Notes: a model not told the origin generated them from the letters alone. A stretch of 64,000 nt of DNA from Chondromyces crocatus (GCF_001189295.1 NZ_CP012159.1:10683856-10747855), one strand, 5' to 3'; shown: positions 16,409-24,806, numbered from the stretch's first letter. Numbers and translations: made by a program.

Positions 16409-18019
16409 ATGCTGTCCCGATCCTCGACCTGCGCCCTCCTGACCTGCACCCTCGCCTTCCTCCCCGCCTGTGCGGGTGACCCGGAGCGGCTCGAAGCGCC
16501 GCTCGACGCCCCCACCCCCACGCCGCAGCCCGGCCCCGAACCGCCGGCTCCCCTCCAGCTCACCTGGAGCCCCTGCGATCTCTTCAGCGGTGGCGCGGGT
16601 GACGGCACCGCAACCTGCACCGAACTCGAGGTCCCGCTGACGTGGGACGACCCTGCTGGCCGGACCCTCACCCTGTTCGTGAAGCGCCTGCAAGCCACGG
16701 CGCCTCGTCGGGGTGCGCTGCTCCTGCTCGACGGGGGTCCTGGGGGCGGCAGCGTCGGGCCTGAAGGCGTCGCGCACGACCTCGCTCAGCGCGACCCGGG
16801 TCTCGACGTCTACCTCCCTCATCACCGCGGCACCGGCCTCTCCACCAGGCTCTCCTGCGCTGGCGATGCCCCTGGCTCCGAGAGCGGCGTCCTGATCACC
16901 GACGCCGAGTGGCCCGCCTGCATCGACGAACTCCAGCAGCAATGGGGTGCTGGCCTCTCCGCCTTCAACACCACCGAGGCGGCCCGCGACCTCGGGGCCC
17001 TCGTCGCCGCCATCCAGGCGGAGCACCCGGAGGAGCAGACCTTCGTCCTCGGCAGCTCCTACGGCACCTACCTCGCGAACCGCTACCTGACCCTGCACCC
17101 CGATCAGCCCACCGCCGTGATCTACGACTCCATCTGCCCGCCCGACGCCTGCCACCTCGACGAGTTCGACGTCCTCTACGACCAGGTCGCCACGGAGTTT
17201 CTCGCGCTGTGCGGTGCCGACGCGACCTGCTCGTCCCACCTCGGCCCCGACCCGCGCGCGCGCCTCGCCACCTTGTACGACGCCCTCGACGCGGGCCACT
17301 GCCCCGCGCTGGGCGACCGCGGCGTCGATCGTTCCCTGCTGCGGAAGGTGCTCGGCATCCTGCTCAACGACTGGAACCTCCGCCTCGCCATCCCTGCCGT
17401 CATCCGCCGCGTCGAGCGCTGCTCGAACGACGACCTCACCGCGCTCGACCACCTGCTCGACCTGCTCTCCAGCGATCCTCAGACGCCGTCCCCCTTCCTG
17501 ACCGCGTGGTCCTTCCCCTTGCAGAACAACATCCTCTTCTCCGAACTCTGGAGCGCACCGCCGCCACCCGTGGCCGACATCCTCGCCGCCGCCGAGGCGA
17601 CGCTGATCTCTCAGGGCACGACCCTCCAGGAAGCGGACCTCTTCACCGTCTGGCCACGCTACGAGCGCGACGCTCATTTCGGCCAGTGGGCCAGCACCAC
17701 CGTTCCCCTGCTGATGATGAACGGCGACCTGGACCCGGCCACCCCCATCACCCTCGCCGAGCGCGTCGCCGATCACCACACCGCCCCGGGTCAGACCTTC
17801 GTCCGCCTCCCCCGCTCCCCTCACGGCGTGCTGACCGGCAGCCCGATCCACCCGAACGGAGAGACCTGCGGCACCGCCCTCCTCCTCGCCTTCCTCGCCG
17901 ACCCTCACGCTCCGCTCGATACCTCCTGCAAAGATCAGGTCCTCCCCCTGAACTTCGCCGGCGCTCCCTGGCTTGCTCAGGCCCTCTTCGGCACGAGCGA
18001 CTTCTACGGACTCCCTTGA
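16409..18019 (+). CDS. Secreted alpha/beta-hydrolase lipoprotein (tripeptidyl-aminopeptidase-like)
   Basis: 536 residues. The signal peptide ends in LPAC with lipidated Cys21, followed by a Pro-rich linker. The alpha/beta-hydrolase core shows an oxyanion segment LLLDGGPGGG (about 105-114). The nucleophile elbow GSSYG places Ser217, an acid lies in MNGDLDPATP, and the catalytic His is in SPHGV near the C-terminus. This order matches the prolyl/tripeptidyl aminopeptidase group with the TAP C-terminal domain. The protein probably trims peptides outside the cytoplasm, which suits a predatory or protein-degrading lifestyle. Several Cys pairs support an extracytoplasmic location. The region after the stop carries a 21-bp repeat and a strong hairpin. 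Confidence 0.9.
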   Translation: MLSRSSTCALLTCTLAFLPACAGDPERLEAPLDAPTPTPQPGPEPPAPLQLTWSPCDLFSGGAGDGTATCTELEVPLTWDDPAGRTLTLFVKRLQATAPRRGALLLLDGGPGGGSVGPEGVAHDLAQRDPGLDVYLPHHRGTGLSTRLSCAGDAPGSESGVLITDAEWPACIDELQQQWGAGLSAFNTTEAARDLGALVAAIQAEHPEEQTFVLGSSYGTYLANRYLTLHPDQPTAVIYDSICPPDACHLDEFDVLYDQVATEFLALCGADATCSSHLGPDPRARLATLYDALDAGHCPALGDRGVDRSLLRKVLGILLNDWNLRLAIPAVIRRVERCSNDDLTALDHLLDLLSSDPQTPSPFLTAWSFPLQNNILFSELWSAPPPPVADILAAAEATLISQGTTLQEADLFTVWPRYERDAHFGQWASTTVPLLMMNGDLDPATPITLAERVADHHTAPGQTFVRLPRSPHGVLTGSPIHPNGETCGTALLLAFLADPHAPLDTSCKDQVLPLNFAGAPWLAQALFGTSDFYGLP

Positions 18020-18151
18020 GCCTTGCCGCGAGAAGGGGACATCGCGGCATCCCCCTCCCCTCTCGATGACGTCGACCGGGGTCACCCCCTCGTCCTCCCG
18101 GGACATGCCGTCGTCATCGCATGGCACGCCCTCGTGACCCGGCGACGCGAC

Positions 18152-18256
18152 CGCGACGTCCCGGAAGTCGAACGCGACATCCCGGAAGTCGAACGCGACG
18201 TCCCCGAAATCGAACGCGACACCTCCCAGGTCGAACGCGATCACCCCGAAGCCGAC
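18152..18256. repeat. 21-bp tandem repeat, 5 copies
   Basis: Five consecutive 21-bp units (18152, 18173, 18194, 18215, 18236) begin CGCGAC or CGCGAT; the first four end TCGAA, the fifth ends CCGAC. The first three differ at only a few positions; the last two are more decayed. The 21-bp period keeps all frames open on both strands, which explains the long spurious frames here. Confidence 0.85.
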
Positions 18257-18378
18257 CACGACCTCCAGGACCTCGACGCCGTCCTCCCCTCTCCCGTCCT
18301 CGTCCTCGCGGACATCGACACCGACGGCCAGGGTCACGGGTGCGCCTTCCTCGGACACGCTGTCGACGTGCTCCGAGC

Positions 18379-18408
18379 CGTGGTCGTGATGCCCCCATCA
18401 CGACCACG
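18379..18408. terminator. Perfect 13-bp stem, 4-nt loop hairpin
   Basis: CGTGGTCGTGATG (18379-18391) is followed by CCCC and its exact reverse complement CATCACGACCACG (18396-18408). It lies 360 bp after the peptidase stop. There is no T-run, so it may be a Rho-type or stabilising 3' structure, or a binding palindrome, rather than a classical terminator. Confidence 0.6.
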
Positions 18409-18612
18409 TGATGCCCCCTCACGATCGCGGATTCCTCAGGGAGGCCATCGGCCTGCCGTCGAGCCGAGCACGTCGAGGGTCGAAAAATGCGCGTGGGTGC
18501 CTTGACGGGCCTCGGTCTCGTGATCACCTCGTAAGGGTGCGCCGGTCGCCCGGTCGGCGCGCGCGATGACCTACCCGACCCCCACCTCCGGGGGTCCACC
18601 CCTTTCCGCGAG

Positions 18613-19686
18613 GTGTCCGTGGCGATCCGTCCTGCCGTCCCCTATGGCGGCCCCTTATCCATCGACCTCCAGCGGTTCGAGGGGGTGCTCGTCGACCACA
18701 ACCAGGGCGCGCTCCGAGGGATGCGCCGGGAGCAAGAGGGCTTCGCCGACGTCGAGACCGAGCTCGAGCGCGTCGTGCCCTTGCTCGGGGATGCGCTCGG
18801 CGTCGCGGCGCCCGTCCACCTCCGCATCGCGACGAGGACGGCGCTGCTCAAGGAGCTGCGCGAGGTGAAGCACCACGTGGACAAGCTCGCCGAGGTGCTG
18901 GCCGAGACCGAGGCGTCGCTGGAGAACGAGCGGGAGACGGACATCGGGCTCATCGCGTCGATGGCGCGGCTCGTGGCGCGCCGGAAGGACCCGTCCGTCC
19001 TCGCGCTGTTCCAGCACACCATCCGCTACAACAGCCAGATCTCGCTGCGTGGCGCGAAGACGCGGCGCAAACGAGCCGCAGAGGCCGCCGCCGCAGCGCT
19101 GGCGAGGGAGGAGGCGCGCCAGGTCGAGGCGGACGGTTCGGCGCTCGGCGAGAGGCCGCAAGCAGGTGATGAGGAGATCCGCGCCGAGGTGTCGAGGATC
19201 GCGCGGCTCCAGGGGGAGAAGATCAAGGCGGAGAAGATCAAAGCCGAGGTGACCGAGGCGAAGGTGGAAGCCGAAGCGAGCGAAGCGACGCCGATCGAAG
19301 CCCGCGTTGGCGACGCAGCGAAGATCGAGTCCGAGGTGAACGAGGCGAAGCAGGCCGAAGCCCGCGCGGGCGATGCGGTGTCGGTCGAAGCCGAAGCAAG
19401 CCGTGCGCAGGCGGTCACCCGAGGAGAGAGCGACGCCGAGCGCTCCAGCACCGAAACGATCCGCAGGGCATCTGCGAGCTCTGGCGGAGACCTCCCAGCC
19501 TCGGGCAAGCGGCGCCTCGGACTCCCTTCGAGTTCCCGCGGGCAGATTCTCGCAGCGCTACGGACTTTGCCTCCCGAAGCGCTGATCGAGCTGGCCGTCC
19601 GGGCGAATCTGAACACGGCGCACGAGCCACGGACTGGGCGCGAGCTGGGCAATCGACCTCCAGGCCCTGCGGTGCCGCCGGATTGA
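18613..19686 (+). CDS. Coiled-coil protein of unknown function
   Basis: 357 residues from a GTG start. The N-terminal 150 residues form long charged helices with heptad-like spacing (for example TALLKELREVKHHVDKLAE). Residues about 195-280 are an Ala/Glu/Lys-rich degenerate repeat with KIKAE, EAKVEAEA, EARVGDA and EARAGDA units. The C-terminal 60 residues contain SSRGQILAALRTLPPEALIELAVRANL, which looks like a small helical domain. No signal peptide or membrane segment is seen. I do not recognise the family; a structural or scaffold role is a guess. The gene is convergent with the radical-SAM-like gene. Confidence 0.72.
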   Translation: MSVAIRPAVPYGGPLSIDLQRFEGVLVDHNQGALRGMRREQEGFADVETELERVVPLLGDALGVAAPVHLRIATRTALLKELREVKHHVDKLAEVLAETEASLENERETDIGLIASMARLVARRKDPSVLALFQHTIRYNSQISLRGAKTRRKRAAEAAAAALAREEARQVEADGSALGERPQAGDEEIRAEVSRIARLQGEKIKAEKIKAEVTEAKVEAEASEATPIEARVGDAAKIESEVNEAKQAEARAGDAVSVEAEASRAQAVTRGESDAERSSTETIRRASASSGGDLPASGKRRLGLPSSSRGQILAALRTLPPEALIELAVRANLNTAHEPRTGRELGNRPPGPAVPPD

Positions 19687-19746
19687 CCTCGGGTCGCGCT
19701 CGGTGCGCCATCGGCGCCCTCCTGCGCGCCGTCGTCTCAGCTCAGC

Positions 19747-21063
19747 TCAGGACGACGACCCCGACGCCGACATCGACCAGCCGGCGCTCGAGATCGACGC
19801 GCGCCCTCGGAAGCTCCGACCGAGCGCCTTCGCCACGCCAGGCAGGGTCCGCATGAGCAGCCGCGGGCGCCGCCGCAACAGCTCCCACGCGGCGTGCTCC
19901 CAGCCCGCCTTCAGCGCGCTCGTCGTCCCGGGGGCCTCGATCTCCAGGGCCACCGGCAGCGGGCCGCGCCCTCGGCCAGCCTGGCGGGATGCACCGCGCA
20001 CCACCGACCATGCGATCCCCAGCTCGCGCACGTGCGCAGCGAGCGTCGCGCTCTCCTCGTCGCTCAGGTCACGGCGCACCGTGAACAGGCCCATCGCGGC
20101 GACGCCGAGCGCGCGCAGCACACCAGCAGCGCGTCGGTTCCGTGCGGCGATCACCGGGTCGAGCAGCATCTCCAGGCCGTCGGCCTCGCCCAGATCGAAG
20201 GTGAGGATCACCGCGGCCAGCCCGGCGTCGCGCAGCGAGAGGATGAGGTGAGGCAGCTCCGCGATCTGCTCCGGAGACGCCTGGGCAGCCCAGTATTTCT
20301 GGACGTCACGGCGCAGCATCGCCTCCGAGAGCTGCGCCAGACGCAGCGGATCGACGAACAGGTCTTCGTCCAGGAACACCACGAAGTTCTCGGGGATGAT
20401 CTCCAGCCGATCGCAGATGGTCTCGGCGCTCATCCGCTGCACGGTCCGTCGCCCGCGCGAGGTGCGCATGGCGGCTGCGGGCTGCGCCACGGCGAAGAAG
20501 TACTGCGAGCGCTCCGCGGTGAGGAGGTGTCGCGCAGGCGGCGGGAGCGTGTCCAGGGACACGGACGGGCGCACGGCGGTCTCTCGCATCACGCCGTCCT
20601 CGCCACGGAAGCGGAGACCGGCGATCGCGTTCAAACGGGTGCGGGCGCCGCCGCTGCCGAGGTGCGCGAGAAGCTCGCGCAGCGCGCCTTCGGGATCGAC
20701 GGTCAGCGCGACGTCGGTGGTCGGCTCCTCGCTGGAGAGCACCTCGCCCTCGGGCGCCACGAGCACCGTCGTGCATCCACCGCCGAGCAGGCCCTTCGCC
20801 ACACGCAACACCGCCGATGCCTCGGCATGCTCACCCGGGGCCGGCGCCACGAGCACGAGATCGGGGCGAAACAGACGGACCACGGGACCCAGGGAGGATC
20901 CGCCGCTGATGCGCAGATCGAGGATGCGCACCTCGTGTGGAGTCGCCACGGCGGCGAGCGACGTGAGCGCCACGGGCTCACACAACCACGCCAGCCGGCT
21001 GGGGTCCGGGCGACCGGACCAGGAGAGCGCCGCCTGAACGAGGAGGATCTTCAATGGCTTCAT
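19747..21063 (-). CDS. B12-binding/radical-SAM-like protein lacking the [4Fe-4S] cysteines
   Basis: 438 residues from the ATG at 21063, preceded by GGGGTGAAGG. The N-terminal 170 residues follow the cobalamin-binding half of BchE/HpnP-type radical SAM enzymes: KILLVQAAL, CEPVALTSLAAV, HEVRILDLRI, and FRPDLVLVAP. The core then starts as usual (SRG, residues 202-204), but the CxxxCxxC segment is absent. TSRGR is followed after only six residues by S-A-E-T-I-C-D-R, which normally lies about 25 residues later. Downstream strands (VVFLDEDLFVDP, ILSLRDAGLAAVILTFD) are preserved. The frame is open and codon use normal, so it looks like a maintained pseudoenzyme rather than a fresh pseudogene. Function unknown. 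Confidence 0.75.
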   Translation of the reverse strand: MKPLKILLVQAALSWSGRPDPSRLAWLCEPVALTSLAAVATPHEVRILDLRISGGSSLGPVVRLFRPDLVLVAPAPGEHAEASAVLRVAKGLLGGGCTTVLVAPEGEVLSSEEPTTDVALTVDPEGALRELLAHLGSGGARTRLNAIAGLRFRGEDGVMRETAVRPSVSLDTLPPPARHLLTAERSQYFFAVAQPAAAMRTSRGRRTVQRMSAETICDRLEIIPENFVVFLDEDLFVDPLRLAQLSEAMLRRDVQKYWAAQASPEQIAELPHLILSLRDAGLAAVILTFDLGEADGLEMLLDPVIAARNRRAAGVLRALGVAAMGLFTVRRDLSDEESATLAAHVRELGIAWSVVRGASRQAGRGRGPLPVALEIEAPGTTSALKAGWEHAAWELLRRRPRLLMRTLPGVAKALGRSFRGRASISSAGWSMSASGSSS

Positions 21064-21706
21064 CCCTTCACCCCCGCACATCGATTCAATGGGTAGCGAT
21101 CCCTCCCCGCCCGGGCGGCCGACTCCCGTGTGCACGACTCGCCACTTCGAAATGCCAGAATCCAAGCATTTCTGCTGCGCACCGGGCCCACCCCCGGACA
21201 CGGCCATCAGCGCGCTCCGGGACGGGGAAGGGAGCTATCCATAAAGTGAAAGAGGCATCCCCGTCAACGATTGCCGAGGCATCGATCCCCGCAATCGGGC
21301 ATCTCGTGGACGAAGAATGTCACCCCTGCAGATGACCGGAAATCGCCATTGAGATGGTGCCATGTCGTCGCTGTCACCAGGGGTGTCCAAGTCGTAATGG
21401 TCTGCGCGTCGCCGAGGGCAACGGGGCCCCTCTCTTTGCGCGACGGAGGATCGCCCAGCGCCGCAACGAAGCGCGCTCAGCGCTGCAACGAAGCGCGCTC
21501 ATCGCCGCAACGACGTGCGCTCGGGTTCGCGACGAGGAACGCTCAGCGACGCAACAGAGCGACGCCACAAAAGGAGAACGGGACGAGCGGAGCGCCTTCT
21601 CCTACCCCTGAATGACGGCATCCAGGGGTAGGATGCGCGCCATGTGCCTTGCACCGACGGCGTCGAAACGGCTCGGACGTGCAGGGCAACCCTCTCTGGA
21701 GCCGAT
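21064..21706. other. 643-bp divergent intergenic region
   Basis: This separates the minus-strand radical-SAM-like gene from the enoyl-CoA hydratase gene, so it must hold promoters for both. Base composition is lower in GC between about 21130 and 21420 than in neighbouring genes. A 22-bp tandem repeat occupies 21456-21565. Short open frames on both strands have no recognisable domain. No clear -24/-12 or -35/-10 element could be fixed by eye. Confidence 0.5.
21456..21565. repeat. Imperfect 22-bp tandem repeat, about 5 copies
   Basis: Units at 21456, 21478, 21500, 21522 and 21544 follow a CAGCG-CGCAACGAAGCGCGCT pattern; the first two are nearly identical and the last two decayed. They lie about 150-250 bp upstream of the enoyl-CoA hydratase start. 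Confidence 0.75.
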
Positions 21707-22492
21707 ATGCCGATCCAACGCACGCAGCATGATTCCGTCGCCGTCCTCGCGCTCGAACTGGGACGCAGCAACGCCATCAACCAGGGGTTCATCGACGCGC
21801 TGAACGGCGCCCTCGACACGCTGGACCAGGATCCAGCGGTCCGGGGCCTGGTGATCACCGGGCAGGGGCGCGCGTTCTGCGTGGGGCTGGACCTCATGGA
21901 GGCCACCGCGCTGGACCAGCCCGCGCTGGAGCGGTTCGTCGATGCGTTCGATGCGCTCTTCGAGCGGGTCGCCAGGTTTCCATGGCCCGTGGTCGCGGCG
22001 GTCAACGGGCACGCCATCGCGGGCGGATGCCTGCTGGCGATGGCCGCAGACTACCGGGTGATGGCCCAGGGGCCGTACCAGATCGGGGTGAACGAGGTGG
22101 CGCTGGGGATCCCGCTGCCGTCGGCGTCGTTCGAGGTGGCGCGGCGTGGCATCCCGGCGGCGGCGTGGCCGGAGGCGCTGTTCCAGGGGCGGCTCTACCG
22201 GACGGAGGAGGCCCTCGCGGCAGGGCTCGTCCAGAAGGTCGCCGAGCAGGATGTACTCGCGGAGGCGATCGCCGTCGCAGCGCGGCTGGCGGGCGGCGCG
22301 CCCGAGGCGCTGAAGACGATGAAGGCCGATGTCATCGCGCCGATGGTGGCGTCGGTGGCGGCGCACCGGGAGGCGCGGCGCGAGCGCTTCATCGCCTGCT
22401 GGAACACCCCCGAGGCGCGAGCGCGCATCGGGCGGGTGCGCGATCAGCTCGCGCGCAAGGCCAGTGGACCGAAGGAGGGGGCCACGGGCTGA
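21707..22492 (+). CDS. Enoyl-CoA hydratase/isomerase (crotonase) family protein
   Basis: 261 residues. The crotonase fold is indicated by RGLVITGQGRAFCVGLDL (oxyanion-hole segment) and VVAAVNGHAIAGGCLLAMAADYRV, where the second oxyanion Gly-Gly lies. Then comes VNEVALGIPLPSASFEVARR. The usual catalytic glutamate before ALG corresponds to the VNEVALG stretch, so at least one acidic residue remains. Members hydrate or isomerise enoyl-CoA thioesters in beta-oxidation or related pathways. The ATG at 21707 is preferred; an upstream in-frame start adds 21 residues without family similarity. The gene stands alone, flanked by tandem repeats on both sides. Confidence 0.9.
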   Translation: MPIQRTQHDSVAVLALELGRSNAINQGFIDALNGALDTLDQDPAVRGLVITGQGRAFCVGLDLMEATALDQPALERFVDAFDALFERVARFPWPVVAAVNGHAIAGGCLLAMAADYRVMAQGPYQIGVNEVALGIPLPSASFEVARRGIPAAAWPEALFQGRLYRTEEALAAGLVQKVAEQDVLAEAIAVAARLAGGAPEALKTMKADVIAPMVASVAAHREARRERFIACWNTPEARARIGRVRDQLARKASGPKEGATG

Positions 22493-22506
22493 GACGCGCG
22501 TATCGG

Positions 22507-22593
22507 GGGAGCAGCGCTCGCACCGCTCGGGGGCAGCGTTCGCATCGCTCGGGGGCAGCGCTCGCATCGCTCGACGGCTGCCCCCCATCGCTC
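22507..22593. repeat. Imperfect 22-bp tandem repeat, about 4 copies
   Basis: Units at 22507-22528, 22529-22550 and 22551-22572 (GGGGGCAGCG-TCGCATCGCTC) differ by one to three bases; a fourth, 21 bp long and diverged, ends at 22593. They lie in the 142-bp gap between the enoyl-CoA hydratase and the kinase gene, ending 41 bp before the kinase start. Confidence 0.8.
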
Positions 22594-22634
22594 GACGGCA
22601 CGCTCTGCGCTAGGGTCCTGAGTCCGACGGACCC

Positions 22635-24365
22635 ATGGAAGATCTGCCCAGCAGCCTGCGCGACGGACGGTACGCCGTGGTTCGCCTCCTCGGTGAGGGG
22701 GGCCAGGCGTCCACGTTCGAGGCGGTGGACAAGAAGGACGGTCAGCTCGTCGCGCTGAAGCGCTTCCGGGTGCGGGGCGCGAAGAGCTGGAAAGAGGTCG
22801 AGCTGGCCGAGCGGGAGGCGCGGGTGCTCGCTTCGCTCTCGCACGGTGGGCTGCCTCGGTACATCGAGCACTTCGAGGAGGGCGGCGAGCTTTTCCTCGT
22901 GACGGAGCGGATCGCGGGCGAGAGCGTCGCCGCGGTACGGAAGCGAGGGCCGATCGGCGAAGAGGAGGTGATCCGCTTCCTGCACGATGTGTCGTCGGTG
23001 CTCGACTACCTGCACGGTCAGCACCCGCCGGTGGTGCACCGGGACATCAAGCCGAGCAATGTGCTCCGGCGGCCGGAGGGGTCGTTCGTGGTGATCGACT
23101 TCGGGTCGGTGCGCGACAAGATGAAGCCGGAAGGGGGGAGCACGGTGGTGGGGACCTTCGGCTACATGGCGCCGGAGCAGTTCCAGGGGCGGGCGATGCC
23201 GGCGTCGGATGTGTACGGGGTGGGGGCGACGGCGCTGGCGATGCTGACGGGGCAAGAGCCGGAGGCGCTGCCGCACCGGGGGCTGGGGATCGACGTGGGA
23301 GCGGCGCTCGGGCCGCGGGTGAACCCTGCGCTGGCGCGGGCGCTCGCCTCGATGCTGGAGCCGGATCCGGATCGGCGCGCGGACCGGGTGGCACCGCTGC
23401 TCGCGGGGCTGCCTTTGAAAGCCGCGGGGAGGAGCGAGGGGCGCGCGCGCACGGGCTGGGAGAGTCCGGCGTGGTCGCCGCACGGGGAGCGCGAGGGGAG
23501 CGCTGGGAGCGCTGGGAGCGCTGGAAGCGCTGGGAGCGCTGGGAACGCGGGGCGGGACTGGCGGGAGGCTGGCGCGGCGGGGGCGAAAGGGGCTCCGCGA
23601 GCGGGCGATGGCTGGGGGGAGCTGGAGGAGAGCTTCAACGCGCTGGGGGATGCGTTCTCACGGGTGGGTCGCGAGATCGCGGGGCAGGTCCACGAGCATG
23701 CGCGCCGCGTGCAGGAGCAGGTGCGGGAGCAGCACCGGGTGCAGGGGGGAGGCCGCGAGGGGTCACCTCAGCGCGTCGAGGAGGAGCGGCGGCGCGCGGA
23801 GGACGAGCGGCGGCGCGCAGACGAGGAGCGCAAGCGGGCAGAGACGGAGCGGCATGCGGCGAAGCAAGAGCGCAGGCGGTCGGAGAAGCGCGAGGAGCAC
23901 GGCCGCGCGCGCGAGGCGGGGTGGCAACACGCATCCGGGCACCCGCGCCAGACGCGCTCGCCCGGGGGGGATCCTCACTTGCCCGGCTTCGTGCGGGTGG
24001 TGGCGATCGTGGGGCTCCTGGTGGCGCAGTTCGCGGTGGTGGTGACGGTGCAGCTGATGGTCCCGCTCGTGCTGGTGCTGATGTCGCTGGTCTTCGGGAA
24101 GGCGTTGCGGGAGGCGGCGGCGACGACGTCGAGGGCCGGCAAGCAGGCCCGAGAGTCGCTCGAGGCGACGCGGAAGGCGCTCTCGCGAGGGGGACGGCAG
24201 GCGCGGTTCGCGTCGGAGGGCGCGGCGGGTTCGTGGGCGCATGGGCCGCGGGACCGCGTCGACGAGGGCGACCAGGCTGCGGCAGAGGCCGAGCAGGCGG
24301 CCGAGGAAGAGGCCGCCATGGAGGAGCGGGCACGGCGAGGGCGGCACGAGCAAGGGCGCTCCTGA
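22635..24365 (+). CDS. Membrane Ser/Thr protein kinase with charged helical linker
   Basis: 576 residues. The N-terminal kinase domain (about 12-262) has the Gly-rich loop LGEGGQAST (19-27), Lys42, HRDIKPSN (His135-Asp137), DFG (155-157) and the GTFGYMAPEQ activation-segment end, so it should be active. Residues about 288-305 are Ser-Ala-Gly triplet repeats encoded by a 9-bp DNA repeat. Then comes a long highly charged coiled coil (about 375-425, RRRAEDERRRADEERK). Two hydrophobic helices lie near 448-495, followed by an Ala/Glu-rich tail. Both ends would then face the cytoplasm. Hanks-type kinases phosphorylate Ser/Thr on proteins; the partner is unknown. Confidence 0.92.
   Translation: MEDLPSSLRDGRYAVVRLLGEGGQASTFEAVDKKDGQLVALKRFRVRGAKSWKEVELAEREARVLASLSHGGLPRYIEHFEEGGELFLVTERIAGESVAAVRKRGPIGEEEVIRFLHDVSSVLDYLHGQHPPVVHRDIKPSNVLRRPEGSFVVIDFGSVRDKMKPEGGSTVVGTFGYMAPEQFQGRAMPASDVYGVGATALAMLTGQEPEALPHRGLGIDVGAALGPRVNPALARALASMLEPDPDRRADRVAPLLAGLPLKAAGRSEGRARTGWESPAWSPHGEREGSAGSAGSAGSAGSAGNAGRDWREAGAAGAKGAPRAGDGWGELEESFNALGDAFSRVGREIAGQVHEHARRVQEQVREQHRVQGGGREGSPQRVEEERRRAEDERRRADEERKRAETERHAAKQERRRSEKREEHGRAREAGWQHASGHPRQTRSPGGDPHLPGFVRVVAIVGLLVAQFAVVVTVQLMVPLVLVLMSLVFGKALREAAATTSRAGKQARESLEATRKALSRGGRQARFASEGAAGSWAHGPRDRVDEGDQAAAEAEQAAEEEAAMEERARRGRHEQGRS
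23496..23549. repeat. 9-bp tandem repeat inside kinase gene
   Basis: Six 9-bp units of GGGAGCGCT type, with one or two changes in the fourth and sixth, encode Ser-Ala-Gly triplets in the linker after the kinase domain. Such a repeat can change length without shifting the frame. Confidence 0.9.
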
Positions 24366-24397
24366 GCACAGGTTCCGGGCGAGGAGGGTGATGGGCA

Positions 24398-24781
24398 ATG
24401 GCAGCATTTCGCCCGCTTGCGATCGGGTGGTCGGATCACCAGAGACCAGGCATGAGCACCTGGGAGGTTCGATCGGTACAGCATCGGGATCGACGCGCCA
24501 TGACGGCCGACACGCCGTGCGTGATGAAGCCCATCACGATGGACTCGACGGGGCAGCCGGCGAGTCAGCTCGGGCGGGTGGGAGACCGACGGCTGTGGTT
24601 GCAGTTCCCCGTGAACGGAGGCGGCGTGGCGACGACACGGGCGTTGCTCACACCCCTGGGAGAGCGGTTTCCAGGGGACGAGGTGCTGATCGCGACCGGG
24701 CAGGTCGATGCGGAGGGGCGCTCCCTCTGGGAGCTGTTCGAGGTGGCGTTCCCGATGGAGGAGCTGCGCGTAGCGTCATGA
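24398..24781 (+). CDS. Small hypothetical protein
   Basis: Up to 127 residues, without a recognised domain. The second half (TTRALLTPLGERFPGDEVLIATGQ, then RSLWELFEVAFPMEELRV) has normal coding character. The N-terminal 45 residues contain several Met codons, so the true start may be internal. A GGAGGG lies about 12 nt before the ATG at 24398, an acceptable ribosome-binding site. The gene follows the membrane kinase by 32 bp and is convergent with the Cys-rich kinase gene. Function unknown and existence only moderately supported. Confidence 0.45.
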   Translation: MAAFRPLAIGWSDHQRPGMSTWEVRSVQHRDRRAMTADTPCVMKPITMDSTGQPASQLGRVGDRRLWLQFPVNGGGVATTRALLTPLGERFPGDEVLIATGQVDAEGRSLWELFEVAFPMEELRVAS

Positions 24782-24806
24782 GCACGTTGACTCCGCGCTG
24801 CTGCGC

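Larger units (their letters stand above)
18020..18612. other. 593-bp interval with repeat and hairpin, no convincing gene
   Basis: An open frame at 18023-18505 (TTG start, no ribosome-binding site) would encode 160 residues dominated by RD-PEVE type repeats. I see no domain, and the frame runs through a perfect hairpin, so I treat it as non-coding or very doubtful. The interval holds the 21-bp tandem repeat (18152-18256) and the stem-loop (18379-18408) listed separately. The end of the interval contains the promoter region of the coiled-coil gene. Confidence 0.5.

Noticed and set aside
13957-16698. A 913-residue minus-strand open frame
   Set aside because: Antisense to the STAND ATPase, which has clear Walker motifs; no recognisable domain on this strand.
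16349-18358. A 669-residue minus-strand open frame
   Set aside because: Antisense to the peptidase lipoprotein; it reads through the 21-bp repeat and lacks any domain.
18023-18505. A 160-residue plus-strand frame with repeated PEVERD units
   Set aside because: TTG start without ribosome-binding site, low complexity caused by a 21-bp DNA repeat, and it passes through a perfect hairpin.
21456-21565. Possible CRISPR array
   Set aside because: Units are contiguous without spacers and too diverged; no cas gene is near.
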